Shown here: one piece after another, positions 8,332-16,591 of the stretch
Position numbering within the stretch: position 1 is the first letter of the stretch
Layout of the letters: each line of letters starts with the position of its first letter
From: Cacconaster sp045641345
GTDB lineage: Bacteria > Bacteroidota > Bacteroidia > Bacteroidales > UBA932
Length of the DNA stretch: 64,000 bases
Direction: 5' to 3'
NCBI GenBank assembly: GCA_045641345.1
Contig: JAZUGR010000021.1
Location: 1-64,000, forward strand
The notes under the pieces: generated by a model
Database searches by the model: none
What the model was told of the DNA's origin: nothing
What the model saw: the letters and a program-made list of their open reading frames with translations, nothing else
Translations under genes and position numbers: made by a program

Positions 8332-9292
8332 CGTATTTGTCTTTGTTGAACGCTCTTTTCGGCCAGCCCTTGTGAAGCATGAAGCTGCGGCGGAACACCT
8401 GGCCGTAATGCCGTGAGTCGATTTTTACGATGGCGAGTCTGCGGTCCGTTTCCCTCTTTGGGTGCAACGCGCCGAAAATCGTCCATATAGCCGGTTTCTT
8501 CACTTCTTCCCGGATGAGGTTCCGGCTTACGATGATATTGTCGTACATAACCCATCTGTTGTAGAAGCGGCTGCTCCCCTTGCCTTCGTCGTACAGTTGC
8601 CAGAATGGGTTGAAATATTCCCCCTTGCCGGTTATCTCAGGGCTGCGGCGCGCCTTGAGCAGCATTGCCAGGGAGTCGTCGCTCGGATTGTCGTTCATAT
8701 CGCCCATCACCACCACCTTGATGCCGGGGTATTTCCTTGCGAGAGAGACGGCGTGGTCGCGCACCGTTTCGGCTCCTGCCCTGCGGAATCCGGCCGAACT
8801 GTCCACTCCCGCGCGCCTGGAAAGGAAGTGGCAGATATAGAAGGCGAACATTTCCCCTTCGAGGGTGCCCCACATCGCCAGAATATTGCGGCCCACATAT
8901 TCGCGGCCGCTGCGCAGCACAAGCTTCACGGATTCGCTCCCGATGAGTTTGAATACATCGGGGCGATACAGCGCGCCCACGTCAACCCCGCGGGAGTCGT
9001 TTGATTCATAGAGGAGGCAACTGTATCCTGCCGCAGCCATATTCTTCCGGGAGGCGAGTGTCTTGAGGACACTGAGATTCTCCACCTCCGACACCCCTGC
9101 AACCGCCGGAAACCCTCCGTGGGCCGAAGCCACGGCGGCAAACACCTCGCTCAGGTTGTTGAGCCTGGAGTAGTAGCGGTCCGAAGTCCATCTCTTTGAT
9201 CCGGCAGGGGTGAATTCCGTGTCTTTCCCATCGGAATTGGCCGTTGAATCGTAGAGATTCTCGAGGTTGTAGAACATTATGGTGTGCGACAT
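8285..9292 (-). CDS. Endonuclease/exonuclease/phosphatase (EEP) family protein
   Basis: The 335-residue product has the EEP (DNase I/exonuclease III-like) fold. It has the N-terminal FYNLENLYD metal-binding start, the VAGVSEVEN segment carrying the metal-binding Glu, VVMGDMNDNPSDDS in the centre and a terminal GYSDHLPVVI with the catalytic Asp-His. No signal peptide is obvious. Such proteins in Bacteroidota are annotated as endonucleases or phosphodiesterases, but the real substrate is unknown. It is complete at both ends, starts 7 bases after the serine hydrolase gene on the same strand (likely one operon) and overlaps the convergent GH2-like gene by 47 bases. Confidence 0.88.
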   Translation of the reverse strand: MSHTIMFYNLENLYDSTANSDGKDTEFTPAGSKRWTSDRYYSRLNNLSEVFAAVASAHGGFPAVAGVSEVENLSVLKTLASRKNMAAAGYSCLLYESNDSRGVDVGALYRPDVFKLIGSESVKLVLRSGREYVGRNILAMWGTLEGEMFAFYICHFLSRRAGVDSSAGFRRAGAETVRDHAVSLARKYPGIKVVVMGDMNDNPSDDSLAMLLKARRSPEITGKGEYFNPFWQLYDEGKGSSRFYNRWVMYDNIIVSRNLIREEVKKPAIWTIFGALHPKRETDRRLAIVKIDSRHYGQVFRRSFMLHKGWPKRAFNKDKYVSGYSDHLPVVIKLG

Positions 9293-9299
9293 ATCCGGC

Positions 9300-10424
9300 C
9301 TATTTTATCAGGTATTTGTAGAGAATGTTGTCAAGTTCCTTCAAGAGGCCTGCGTCATTCCGGCAGCCATTGACTATGTTTACCGTTCCCCAGTGCTCCT
9401 GAGGGACAAACGTCATGATGCTGTGCAGCCCGAGCGCCCCTCCGGTATGTCCTCCGACAGTCTTGCCGTCGACCCAGTTGTCCTTGCTGCGCAAGCCGAA
9501 CCCGTAGGCTCCGTTTTTTCCGGTACTGACAGAATAGGTCTGCATCTGCCGAGCACTCTCCTGTGAGATGATGCGCACCCCTTCATACTCGCCGAGGTTC
9601 ATATGCATTATCATATATTTGGCCAGATCGACGGCGGAGGTCTTCATTCCGCCGGCTCCGCTGAAAAGGGCGGCGTCATATCCTATGACATAATCCGGAT
9701 ACGGCTTGCCGATACCCTTGTAGGCGGTTTTGTCCGTACATATGAAACGTTCTTTATTCTTGCTCCACCGGTAGATCGGCACCATCAGATTGCGGTCAAG
9801 GTCGTCAACGTTGAAGCTTGCGTTCATCCCGAGGGGGTCGCAGATATGCTTCTTCACATAAACGTCGAATCTTTCGCCGGAAACGTTCTCGATGATGGCG
9901 GCAATCAGATTGTATCCGAGGTTGCTGTATTTGTATTTGGTACCGGGTTTCCAGTCGTGGTAGCAATCCTGCCACTGGGGATTCTTTGCCGGGTCGATTA
10001 CGTCGAGGGTCTTGTAGTCGGGGTGGGCGATCGACGAGGTGTGGTTAAGCAGCATCCTTACGGTTATCACCACATCGGGGTGGTCGGGGTGCCTGAGCGG
10101 GAACGGAAGGTATTTCTGCGCATCGTCGTCGAGCGACATCCTGCCGGCTTCCACAAGCTGCATTATCGAGGTGGCTCCGAAGCTCTTGGAAACGGAGGCT
10201 ATACGGAAAATCTCGTTGTGCTCCCCGGAAAATGGCGCTCCTCCAAGGTCTTTGTGGCCGAATTCCCCGGCCCAGATTATCTTGCCGTCCTTTACAGCAA
10301 CGCAGGCGAGGCCGATTGCGCCGTGGTCGTTGAGGCATTTTTCAATGTCCTGCTCGAGGGTCTGCCCGGAAAGCGGGGCAACTATGGCAATGATGGCCAG
10401 AATTGAGAAAAAGAACCGTTTCAT
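9300..10424 (-). CDS. Secreted serine hydrolase, beta-lactamase class C family
   Basis: The product is 374 residues from the chosen start. It has a signal peptide (MKRFFFSILA..., cleavage near LSGQT) and a class C beta-lactamase/DD-peptidase-like domain. The nucleophile motif SVSK is at residues 77-80, a YSN motif lies near residue 160 (KYKYSNLGYN), and the third-strand box appears as GGHTGG near residue 330. Family members include esterases, D-aminopeptidases and PBP4-like proteins, so activity is open. An in-frame ATG at 10463 lies upstream of a -7 promoter box at 10451-10458 and cannot be the start; 10430 (MSM) is a possible alternative. The EEP gene follows 7 bases downstream. Confidence 0.88.
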   Translation of the reverse strand: MKRFFFSILAIIAIVAPLSGQTLEQDIEKCLNDHGAIGLACVAVKDGKIIWAGEFGHKDLGGAPFSGEHNEIFRIASVSKSFGATSIMQLVEAGRMSLDDDAQKYLPFPLRHPDHPDVVITVRMLLNHTSSIAHPDYKTLDVIDPAKNPQWQDCYHDWKPGTKYKYSNLGYNLIAAIIENVSGERFDVYVKKHICDPLGMNASFNVDDLDRNLMVPIYRWSKNKERFICTDKTAYKGIGKPYPDYVIGYDAALFSGAGGMKTSAVDLAKYMIMHMNLGEYEGVRIISQESARQMQTYSVSTGKNGAYGFGLRSKDNWVDGKTVGGHTGGALGLHSIMTFVPQEHWGTVNIVNGCRNDAGLLKELDNILYKYLIK

Positions 10425-10450
10425 ACTCATTTCGCGATATTTGTTATACG

Positions 10451-10458
10451 CAAATATA
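10451..10458 (-). promoter_or_regulatory. -7 promoter box for the serine hydrolase gene
   Basis: The minus strand reads TATATTTG, a full match to the Bacteroidota -7 consensus TAnnTTTG, about 20 bases before the ATG at 10430. No convincing -33 TTTG was found. It decides the start choice, because the longest reading frame begins upstream of it. Confidence 0.6.
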
Positions 10459-10502
10459 GTCATTTTGTAAAAATTTAGTAACTTGCCACATTATTCGTTA
10501 AT

Positions 10503-11810
10503 ATGGGTAAGAAGATTTACGACGACAGCTGGTGGTACTACCGACTGAAATTCCTGGCGGAATTCTACATCCGCGGGTCATTCAGCCGGCTCAAGTACAT
10601 CGGGACCGAGCGTATTCCCACGGACGGGTCGGTGATTTATGCGCCGAACCACTGCAATGCGCTGATGGACCCTCTCGTTGTAATCAATATGGGGGAAGAG
10701 AAAAAAGTCTTTGTGGCCCGGGCCGACATATTCAGCGGCAAAAAGTCACGCAAGATCCTCAATTTCCTCAAGATAATGCCCATCAACCGCCGTCGCGACG
10801 GCCTCCGCAACATGACCAGGGCGGAAGATACCATCCGCAAGTCGATAGAGGTCGTGGGCAACAAGGTGAAGTTCTGCATCCTTCCGGAGGGGACGCATCG
10901 CACGATGCATGCCCTGCTTCCGATAGGCAAGGGGGTTGCCCGCGTGGCATACGGGGCGGTCAAGGAAATCGGAAGCGGGTTCCCGGTATACGTGGTGCCC
11001 GTCGGATTGGAATACGGGGATTACTACAGGTTCCGCAATACGTTGCTTGTCAACGTGGGCGAGCCGTTCAACGTTACCGAATACGTGTTCTCCCACCCGG
11101 AAATGACGGAGCACGACATACTGCAGAAAATCCGTTCGGTTGTGAGCGAGCGGCTTCACGACAATATCGTCTGTGTCACGGACGAGGACAATTATGACGC
11201 CATCTGGGAACTCTCCAAGATAGCCAGCGGCCGCAATACGGCCGCCTGTGACCTGAAGGCGAGGTTTGACTACAACCGCAACGCAATCGGCAGGATAGAG
11301 GCTTATGCGCAGGAGAATCCTTCGGAGGCCGGGGCTCTTTTCAGAGAGACCATCGAGTTCACCGCAGAGCGCAAGAAGGCCCGCATAAGCATCAATTCGT
11401 TGAACAAGAAGCGGCTCACGGGCAGCGCTGTCCTGAACACGTTGCTTGCCGTGATTCTGTTCCCGCTGTTCTGCGTATTCGCTACCGCATCTCTCCCGGT
11501 ATGGCTGACCAGCGAGATAATGGCGCGCAGGGTTAAGGATCCAGCTTTCCGCAATTCCCTCCGGATGGTCACGCATCTGGCCCTCTGGACGGCGCTCTAT
11601 ATCGTGTGGGTCATCGTGCTTCTGTGTACGGTCAGGTGGTATTGGGCCATCCTCCTTGCAGTGGTGGTGGCACCTGCACCAAAGGTCGTATACGACTATT
11701 TCGAACTTGTCAGGATGGCGGCTTCGGACTGGCGTGCGGTAGCCTCATCATCGATACGCAACCGATACAAGTCTTTGGAAAGGAAGGTTAAAGAACTGGT
11801 TGAAAAATGA
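10503..11810 (+). CDS. PlsC-like acyltransferase with C-terminal membrane segment
   Basis: The 435-residue product has a PlsC-type glycerolipid acyltransferase domain in its first half. The catalytic His50/Asp56 sit in NHCNALMD (an HX5D version of the usual HX4D, seen in this Bacteroidota group), and LPEGTHR at 127-133 is the glycerophosphate-binding motif. After a helical region of about 100 residues come two or three hydrophobic helices (about 325-410) that probably anchor it in the inner membrane. It probably acylates lysophosphatidic acid or a related lipid; the acceptor is unproven. It overlaps the next gene, an Omp85-type barrel, by 4 bases (ATGA), so the two are translationally coupled. 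Confidence 0.87.
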   Translation: MGKKIYDDSWWYYRLKFLAEFYIRGSFSRLKYIGTERIPTDGSVIYAPNHCNALMDPLVVINMGEEKKVFVARADIFSGKKSRKILNFLKIMPINRRRDGLRNMTRAEDTIRKSIEVVGNKVKFCILPEGTHRTMHALLPIGKGVARVAYGAVKEIGSGFPVYVVPVGLEYGDYYRFRNTLLVNVGEPFNVTEYVFSHPEMTEHDILQKIRSVVSERLHDNIVCVTDEDNYDAIWELSKIASGRNTAACDLKARFDYNRNAIGRIEAYAQENPSEAGALFRETIEFTAERKKARISINSLNKKRLTGSAVLNTLLAVILFPLFCVFATASLPVWLTSEIMARRVKDPAFRNSLRMVTHLALWTALYIVWVIVLLCTVRWYWAILLAVVVAPAPKVVYDYFELVRMAASDWRAVASSSIRNRYKSLERKVKELVEK

Positions 11811-13069
11811 AGAAGCTGATTCTGACATTGTTGATGGCGGTTCTGGTCTTGCCCGTGGGCAGGGCTCAGGACAAGGATGCCATCAAGGCGGCCAGTGAGG
11901 CGGTTGCCGGCAAGGACATAGTCAAGAAGGGCTTGTCGTTCGGGCCGTTCCCCGTCGTGGCGTTCGACCCCAACAAGGGCTTCCAGTTCGGCGCCCTGTG
12001 CAACATATACAACTTCGGCGACGGGGAGTGGTATCCCACACCCAAGTCGCAGTGGTACATCGAAGCTTCGTTCTTCACCAAGGGTTCACAATTCATCGTT
12101 GTGAATTACGACAACAAGACTTTGATTCCGGGAGTCAGGATGTGCGTTTCGGCGATGTTCAACAATGACAAGGCACTCAACTTCTTCGGATTCAACGGAT
12201 ACGAGCAGGTGGTCGACCAGAGCCTGCCGCTGGCATATTACAAGATGAGCCGCCTGTTCCCCAGTTTCAAGGCCGACTTCACCGGCAGGATATGCAAGAA
12301 TTTCTACTGGAAGGCCGGATACCATTTCAAGTGGTTCAAGACCGGTGCCTTCGGGGGTGAGGAAGGGAGCGCTTCGCTGTATCAGAGTTATGTGAATGCA
12401 GGATACATCGATCCTGCCCAGGCTGAAGGAGGTTTCTCCAGCAGCATCCGTGCGGGGCTCAAGTATGATTCGCGTGATTTCGAGCCTGTGCCAAGCAGCG
12501 GAATATGGGCCGAAGGCAATCTGGAAGGGGCTCCTTCCTGGCTTGGCACGAGTGTTCCGTACATCAAGTACTATCTCTCGTTCTGCCATTATGTTCCCAT
12601 TGTGAAGGAAAAGCTGACCTTCGCCTACAGGCTGAATTTCCAGGGTTTCTTCAACGACCCGGCCTATTATGTGCTGCCTTTCGAGTCGCAGCTCGGCTAT
12701 GGCTATGACCGCGACGGATTCGGCGGATACAGGACTCTGCGCGGAATTGCGGGCAACCGCATCCAGGGGCGCAGCATCTGTTATTACAATGCCGAGTTCC
12801 GCTATCGCTTTGTGGACTTCCACGTCTGGAAACAGAACGTTGCCCTGGCGGTCAGTGCGTTTTGCGACGGCGGGCGTGTCGTCATCCCTTATGGCAGCCG
12901 TCCGAAGGACACCCCTGAAAAATTCCACATCTCGGCAGGTGCCGGATTCAGGATAATCATCAACCGCAACTTCGTGGTTGCCGCCGAATACGGCATACCG
13001 TTCAGTGAGCAGGACCGTCTCCAGAACAAGTTCGGCGCTTTCTATGTCAATACGGGATTTCTGTTTTGA
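11807..13069 (+). CDS. Omp85/TamA-type outer-membrane beta-barrel protein
   Basis: The 420-residue product has a signal peptide (cleavage near GRAQD) and then a barrel resembling the surface-antigen (D15) domain of BamA/TamA proteins. It has alternating amphipathic strands, a GYDRDGFGGYRTLRG stretch like the Omp85 loop-6 motif, and a terminal aromatic residue (NTGFLF) typical of outer-membrane barrels. No POTRA domains are visible between the signal peptide and the barrel, so it is a barrel-only member rather than BamA itself. It is translationally coupled to the acyltransferase gene upstream, hinting at a shared envelope-lipid role. Its substrate is unknown. Confidence 0.82.
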   Translation: MKKLILTLLMAVLVLPVGRAQDKDAIKAASEAVAGKDIVKKGLSFGPFPVVAFDPNKGFQFGALCNIYNFGDGEWYPTPKSQWYIEASFFTKGSQFIVVNYDNKTLIPGVRMCVSAMFNNDKALNFFGFNGYEQVVDQSLPLAYYKMSRLFPSFKADFTGRICKNFYWKAGYHFKWFKTGAFGGEEGSASLYQSYVNAGYIDPAQAEGGFSSSIRAGLKYDSRDFEPVPSSGIWAEGNLEGAPSWLGTSVPYIKYYLSFCHYVPIVKEKLTFAYRLNFQGFFNDPAYYVLPFESQLGYGYDRDGFGGYRTLRGIAGNRIQGRSICYYNAEFRYRFVDFHVWKQNVALAVSAFCDGGRVVIPYGSRPKDTPEKFHISAGAGFRIIINRNFVVAAEYGIPFSEQDRLQNKFGAFYVNTGFLF

Positions 13070-13107
13070 GAAATACAATAAATAATAAATAATCAACAAA
13101 AGAAAAG

Positions 13108-15189
13108 ATGAAAACAAGTAGAATTTTAATTGCATCCGCAGTTTTGTGCATGATGGCCACCGGCTGTCACAAGGGTCCGGACCCTTCCGTCCCCAAGCAG
13201 GCGGAAATCAATGCCACCGTCAGCGGAGAGGCTGTCTATGAGGATGAAACCACCGAGGCGTTTACATGGACCAGCGAGAGTACGATTGGCCTTATTTCTC
13301 CGTCGAAAACCGTGCAATACGAGATTTCTGCGGGTAGCGGCAGCAGAAGCGGCAAGTTTACCGGAGAGGACCTCGAAGGCGCGGCCAAATATGCAGTATC
13401 CCCCTTCACCACGGCTTCGTATATCGGAAATGAGGAGGGAGCGCCGCTCTTCAGCTTTGATTTCCCCACAAGGCAGATAATTTCAAAGGCAATCAACTCC
13501 ACGGAGCTCGTAACTCCCAATGACGTCAAGGTTCTCGTGGCCACCAGCGCCAAAGGTACGGTGGAGCTCGAAAACGTTGCGGCCTTTGTCCGCATCCCGG
13601 TGGGTTGTCAAGGCACTTGCCATATCGATTCAGTGGAAGTGTACTGCTCCGATGCCAATATAACCGGAAAATCGGTGGTTTCACTTTCCGACGGCAAGAC
13701 GTTGCTCGAGGTTTCCGGCGAAGGGTCCCACTCTTCGAGGATCGTTTTCTCGCAGCCTATCGCCGTCATTTCCGATACGGTATATGTAACGGTGCCGGTC
13801 GCTCCGGTAAAGACTTTCGGAATCCGCGTGGGGGTTTATTCCACACAGACGGTCGGCATTCATAAGAAGATTGATGAAACCTTCTATTTCGAGGCCGGCA
13901 AGGTTTACACACTTGATGTCGTTGACTGCAACGATACACGCGCAATCCTTACCGACGGTCCGGATTTCAACTCGAAAATCAAGGAACTGGCCTCAAGGGT
14001 ATCAGGAAAGAAGCGCAATGACAAAGACAGTGACCTTGTCATATACAGCATTTCGTTCCATACCGATTCTCAGATGCCGAACCAGGGCGATAATACCATC
14101 GACTTGAGCGCCGGAGGCGACGGCAGCGTTCTGGGAGTGGCTACACTCAACGAAGAGTTTGAATCCGACGGTCTGTACGACATCGACATCTATACCGAGG
14201 CGGCAAACTTCTCCACCCTCAACACTGCCAATATGTTCAGCCTGTTCGGCAAGCTTGTCGAAATCAACGGTCTTGAAAAGCTGAACACCTATGGGGCAAC
14301 TATGATGAAGCGTATGTTTGCCAGCGCCGCCAAGGTAAGGAAACTCGACTTGAGTTCGTTCAACAATGCCAATGCGATGGCCTTCGACTCCATGTTCTTC
14401 AGATGTGAAAATCTGGAGGAGCTGCAGTTGGGCGACAATTTCATAACCAGCAAGGCCATCAGGGCCGTGGCACTGTTCAACAAGTGCTACAAGCTCAAGA
14501 GCGTGGACGTTTCCAAACTTGACGTCTCAAACTGCACGTCAATTTCCCAGATGTTCCAGAACTGCGAGGCTATGGAAGAGATTGTCTGCCCTCTCGATGC
14601 AAGCGGTTGCACCTCGATCTCGCAGATGTTCTACCAGTGCAAGAAAGCAAGGAGGATAGATATCTCCAAGATGAAGACAAGCTCGAAGCTGATCAGCACG
14701 AGATATATGTTCTATCAGTGCAATGCCCTTGAGGACACGCTCGACTTCACCAACTTCTATACCCTCAGGGATACCTGTTTCTACCGTGCATTCTGCGGTC
14801 TTGGCAAGATCAAGGCGATAAAGGTGGGAGATAATTTCAACATCAACGCCGCTCTCAAGAGGGCCGAAAGCAAGACCACTCCTCTGCAGGAGTTCTTCGG
14901 AAGTTCGTCTACGGCATCATCCACAAGCTGCTATGTGGGTGCCGGCATGACCCCCGAGAATCCTACCGTAATAATCTGCCCCCGAATGTTCCTGCAGCTG
15001 TTGATAAAGGATCCCGCCACCACCTGCCCTCAGAGGATTCAGATGAAATACGGTTACATAAAGTTTGTAAACTACAACGGCAATCCTTACAAACTCAGGC
15101 TCAAGGGTGTTGAAGAAGAAATTCCCATCCCCGACATGAACGTATTCAAGACAGATTATATCGTAGTCGATCCCGACGAAAAGAAATAA
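13108..15189 (+). CDS. BspA-like surface lipoprotein with DUF285-type repeats
   Basis: The 693-residue product is a lipoprotein: the signal peptide ends in a lipobox (MMATGC). Residues about 25-290 are beta-rich and resemble the N-terminal domains of fimbrillin-like proteins. From about residue 370 there are successive repeats of roughly 23-25 residues with the core MFxxCxxLexLDlSxf (MFASAAKVRKLDLSSFN, MFFRCENLEELQLG, MFQNCEAMEEI, MFYQCKKARRIDIS, MFYQCNALEDT), the pattern of BspA/DUF285 leucine-rich surface proteins. Such proteins often bind host or bacterial ligands. A perfect terminator follows the stop. There is no clear promoter in the 38-base AT-rich gap before it. Confidence 0.82.
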   Translation: MKTSRILIASAVLCMMATGCHKGPDPSVPKQAEINATVSGEAVYEDETTEAFTWTSESTIGLISPSKTVQYEISAGSGSRSGKFTGEDLEGAAKYAVSPFTTASYIGNEEGAPLFSFDFPTRQIISKAINSTELVTPNDVKVLVATSAKGTVELENVAAFVRIPVGCQGTCHIDSVEVYCSDANITGKSVVSLSDGKTLLEVSGEGSHSSRIVFSQPIAVISDTVYVTVPVAPVKTFGIRVGVYSTQTVGIHKKIDETFYFEAGKVYTLDVVDCNDTRAILTDGPDFNSKIKELASRVSGKKRNDKDSDLVIYSISFHTDSQMPNQGDNTIDLSAGGDGSVLGVATLNEEFESDGLYDIDIYTEAANFSTLNTANMFSLFGKLVEINGLEKLNTYGATMMKRMFASAAKVRKLDLSSFNNANAMAFDSMFFRCENLEELQLGDNFITSKAIRAVALFNKCYKLKSVDVSKLDVSNCTSISQMFQNCEAMEEIVCPLDASGCTSISQMFYQCKKARRIDISKMKTSSKLISTRYMFYQCNALEDTLDFTNFYTLRDTCFYRAFCGLGKIKAIKVGDNFNINAALKRAESKTTPLQEFFGSSSTASSTSCYVGAGMTPENPTVIICPRMFLQLLIKDPATTCPQRIQMKYGYIKFVNYNGNPYKLRLKGVEEEIPIPDMNVFKTDYIVVDPDEKK

Positions 15190-15210
15190 TCGGTTGGAAT
15201 GATATAATGA

Positions 15211-15246
15211 ATATCGGCCCCGGCATCTGCCGGGGCCGATATTTTT
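15211..15246 (+). terminator. Perfect hairpin terminator between the BspA-like gene and metK
   Basis: A 15-bp perfect inverted repeat, rich in C and G, spans 15211-15242 with a two-base spacer and runs into a TTTTT stretch at 15242-15246. It terminates the plus-strand BspA-like transcript. The convergent metK stop is 4 bases beyond it. On the minus strand the hairpin is not followed by a T-run, so it is mainly a plus-strand terminator. Confidence 0.93.
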
Positions 15247-15249
15247 GTA

Positions 15250-16404
15250 CTAGATTTTCTCCCAGGGGAAGAACTGGAGGCCGTCGCGCCGATAGGGGTC
15301 GCGGCCGAAGTGGCCGTAGGCGGCCGTAGGCTCGTAAATCGGATTCTTGAGGCCGAGCCTCTCGATTATAGCGGCCGGGCGCAGGTCATACTCGCGATTT
15401 ATCATATCCGCTATCGCGCTGTCGCTCTCGGATGCGGTGCCGAAAGTGTTGACGAATATGCTTACAGGCTTCGACACCCCTATGGCATACGAAAGCTGGA
15501 TGAGCATACGGTCGGCCACTCCGCCTGCAACCAGTTTCTTGGCGATATGACGCGCCGCATAGGCCGCACTGCGGTCGACCTTGCTCGGGTCCTTGCCCGA
15601 AAAGGCCCCGCCACCGTGGGGAGCGCTTCCGCCATAGGTGTCCACTATTATCTTGCGCCCCGTCAATCCCGTATCTCCGTGAGGCCCGCCTATGACGAAC
15701 TTGCCGGTGGGATTTACGTGCAGGATGAAGTCATTCTGGAACAGATCGGCATTCTTCTTGGGCAGGGAGGCCACCAGGCGCGGAATCAGGATGGTGCGCA
15801 CGTCGTGCTCTATTCTCTCGCGGTCAACGTCGGGGTCGTGCTGGGTTGACAGAACGATTGTATGTATTCTCCTTGCCGTGCCGCCGTCGTCATATTCAAT
15901 CGTGAACTGGCTCTTGGCATCGGGCCGCAGATACGGCATCGGCGAATTTTCCTCCCTCCGCAACTGTGCCAGACAAAGCAGAATCTTATGGGCGAGAGTA
16001 AGGGCCAGCGGCATATAATTGTCGGTTTCGTTGCAGGCGTATCCGAACATTATGCCCTGGTCGCCGGCACCCTGGTCGGCCTTGTCAACCCCCATCGCGA
16101 TATCCCCGCTCTGGCCGTGGACTATATTGATGATGCCGCACGAATCGGCATCGAACTGATATTCGCTCTTTGTGTAGCCTATCTTGCGTATCGTACGGCG
16201 CACCACATTGCGGATATCGACCTCGGCACCGCGCGACGAGCACTCGCCCCCTACAATTACGAGCCCCGTGCTCACGAAAGTTTCGCAGGCTACGTGGGCA
16301 TTGGGGTCCTGACGCAGATATTCGTCGAGGACTGCGTCCGAAATCTGGTCGGCCACCTTGTCGGGGTGCCCTTCCGAAACTGATTCTGAAGTGAACAGAT
16401 ACAT
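15250..16404 (-). CDS. metK: S-adenosylmethionine synthetase
   Basis: The 384-residue product makes SAM from methionine and ATP. It begins MYLFTSESVSEGHPDKVADQ with the conserved ATP-binding start, and contains GDQGIMFGYA, the metal/phosphate loop GGGAFSGKDPSKVDRSAAY, and the C-terminal AAYGHFGR. Length is normal. The ATG is preceded 5 bases upstream by AAAGGAGG, an unusually strong Shine-Dalgarno for this phylum. That sequence sits inside a hairpin and downstream of a SAM-II-like aptamer, so feedback control by its own product is likely. It converges on the BspA-like gene across a terminator. Confidence 0.98.
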   Translation of the reverse strand: MYLFTSESVSEGHPDKVADQISDAVLDEYLRQDPNAHVACETFVSTGLVIVGGECSSRGAEVDIRNVVRRTIRKIGYTKSEYQFDADSCGIINIVHGQSGDIAMGVDKADQGAGDQGIMFGYACNETDNYMPLALTLAHKILLCLAQLRREENSPMPYLRPDAKSQFTIEYDDGGTARRIHTIVLSTQHDPDVDRERIEHDVRTILIPRLVASLPKKNADLFQNDFILHVNPTGKFVIGGPHGDTGLTGRKIIVDTYGGSAPHGGGAFSGKDPSKVDRSAAYAARHIAKKLVAGGVADRMLIQLSYAIGVSKPVSIFVNTFGTASESDSAIADMINREYDLRPAAIIERLGLKNPIYEPTAAYGHFGRDPYRRDGLQFFPWEKI

Positions 16405-16409
16405 AAAAA

Positions 16410-16450
16410 CCTCCTTTAAGGGGAGGATTCGACTACGCCCGAGGGGCGCA
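16410..16450 (-). promoter_or_regulatory. Expression platform of metK: two hairpins, the second hiding the Shine-Dalgarno
   Basis: On the minus strand a 7-bp stem (TGCGCCC / GGGCGTA, loop CTC, 16450-16434) is followed by CCTCC at 16426-16422. This pairs perfectly with the GGAGG of the Shine-Dalgarno at 16414-16410, leaving a 7-base loop and a following TTTTT before the ATG. The arrangement is right for control of translation start. A weak terminator is the alternative reading, because a U-run follows the short stem. Confidence 0.6.
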
Positions 16451-16460
16451 TGCTTGGAAC

Positions 16461-16515
16461 AAGGTTCGTTTTAGCCTTTTTTTATAGTGGTAGCAAGCAG
16501 TCAAATCCTTCCACT
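16461..16515 (-). promoter_or_regulatory. SAM-II-like riboswitch aptamer in the metK leader
   Basis: On the minus strand a stem AGTGG/CCACT (16515-16511 with 16490-16486) encloses a loop with GGATTTGACTGCTTGC, and after an A-rich linker comes GGCTAAAA (16476-16469). The conserved blocks GAUUU, UUGC and GCUAAA in this order are those of the SAM-II (metA motif) class, which was described in Alphaproteobacteria and in Bacteroidota. AAGG at the loop start can also pair with CCTT at 16464-16461 to form the pseudoknot. Its position 100 bases upstream of metK fits. I matched this by eye, not by covariance model. Confidence 0.75.
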
Positions 16516-16526
16516 GTTACGGGGCG

Positions 16527-16556
16527 CAAAGGTAAACAAAATTTATGGATTCCAAA
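16527..16556 (-). promoter_or_regulatory. Promoter of metK (-33/-7)
   Basis: The minus strand has TTTG at 16556-16553, an 18-base spacer, and TACCTTTG at 16534-16527, matching the Bacteroidota -33/-7 consensus. Transcription would start about 16521, just before the SAM-II-like aptamer, so the whole riboswitch is in the mRNA leader. Confidence 0.75.
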
Positions 16557-16579
16557 GAATCCTATAAGGAAAGTTCCGC

Positions 16580-16587
16580 TATCTTTG
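16580..16587 (+). promoter_or_regulatory. -7 promoter box just before comF
   Basis: TATCTTTG matches the TAnnTTTG consensus and lies only 4 bases before the GTG start of the comF-like gene. Transcription would begin at or very near that codon, giving a leaderless mRNA unless a later GTG (16613) or TTG (16616) is used. No -33 TTTG was found at the expected distance. Confidence 0.55.
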
Positions 16588-16591
16588 AAGC

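Noticed and set aside
10425..10463. Start of the serine hydrolase at 10463
   Set aside because: A -7 promoter box lies downstream of that codon and the signal peptide begins at MKRFFF.
12086..13135. 349-codon minus-strand frame opposite the Omp85-like gene
   Set aside because: No signal, no motif and complete overlap with a real gene.
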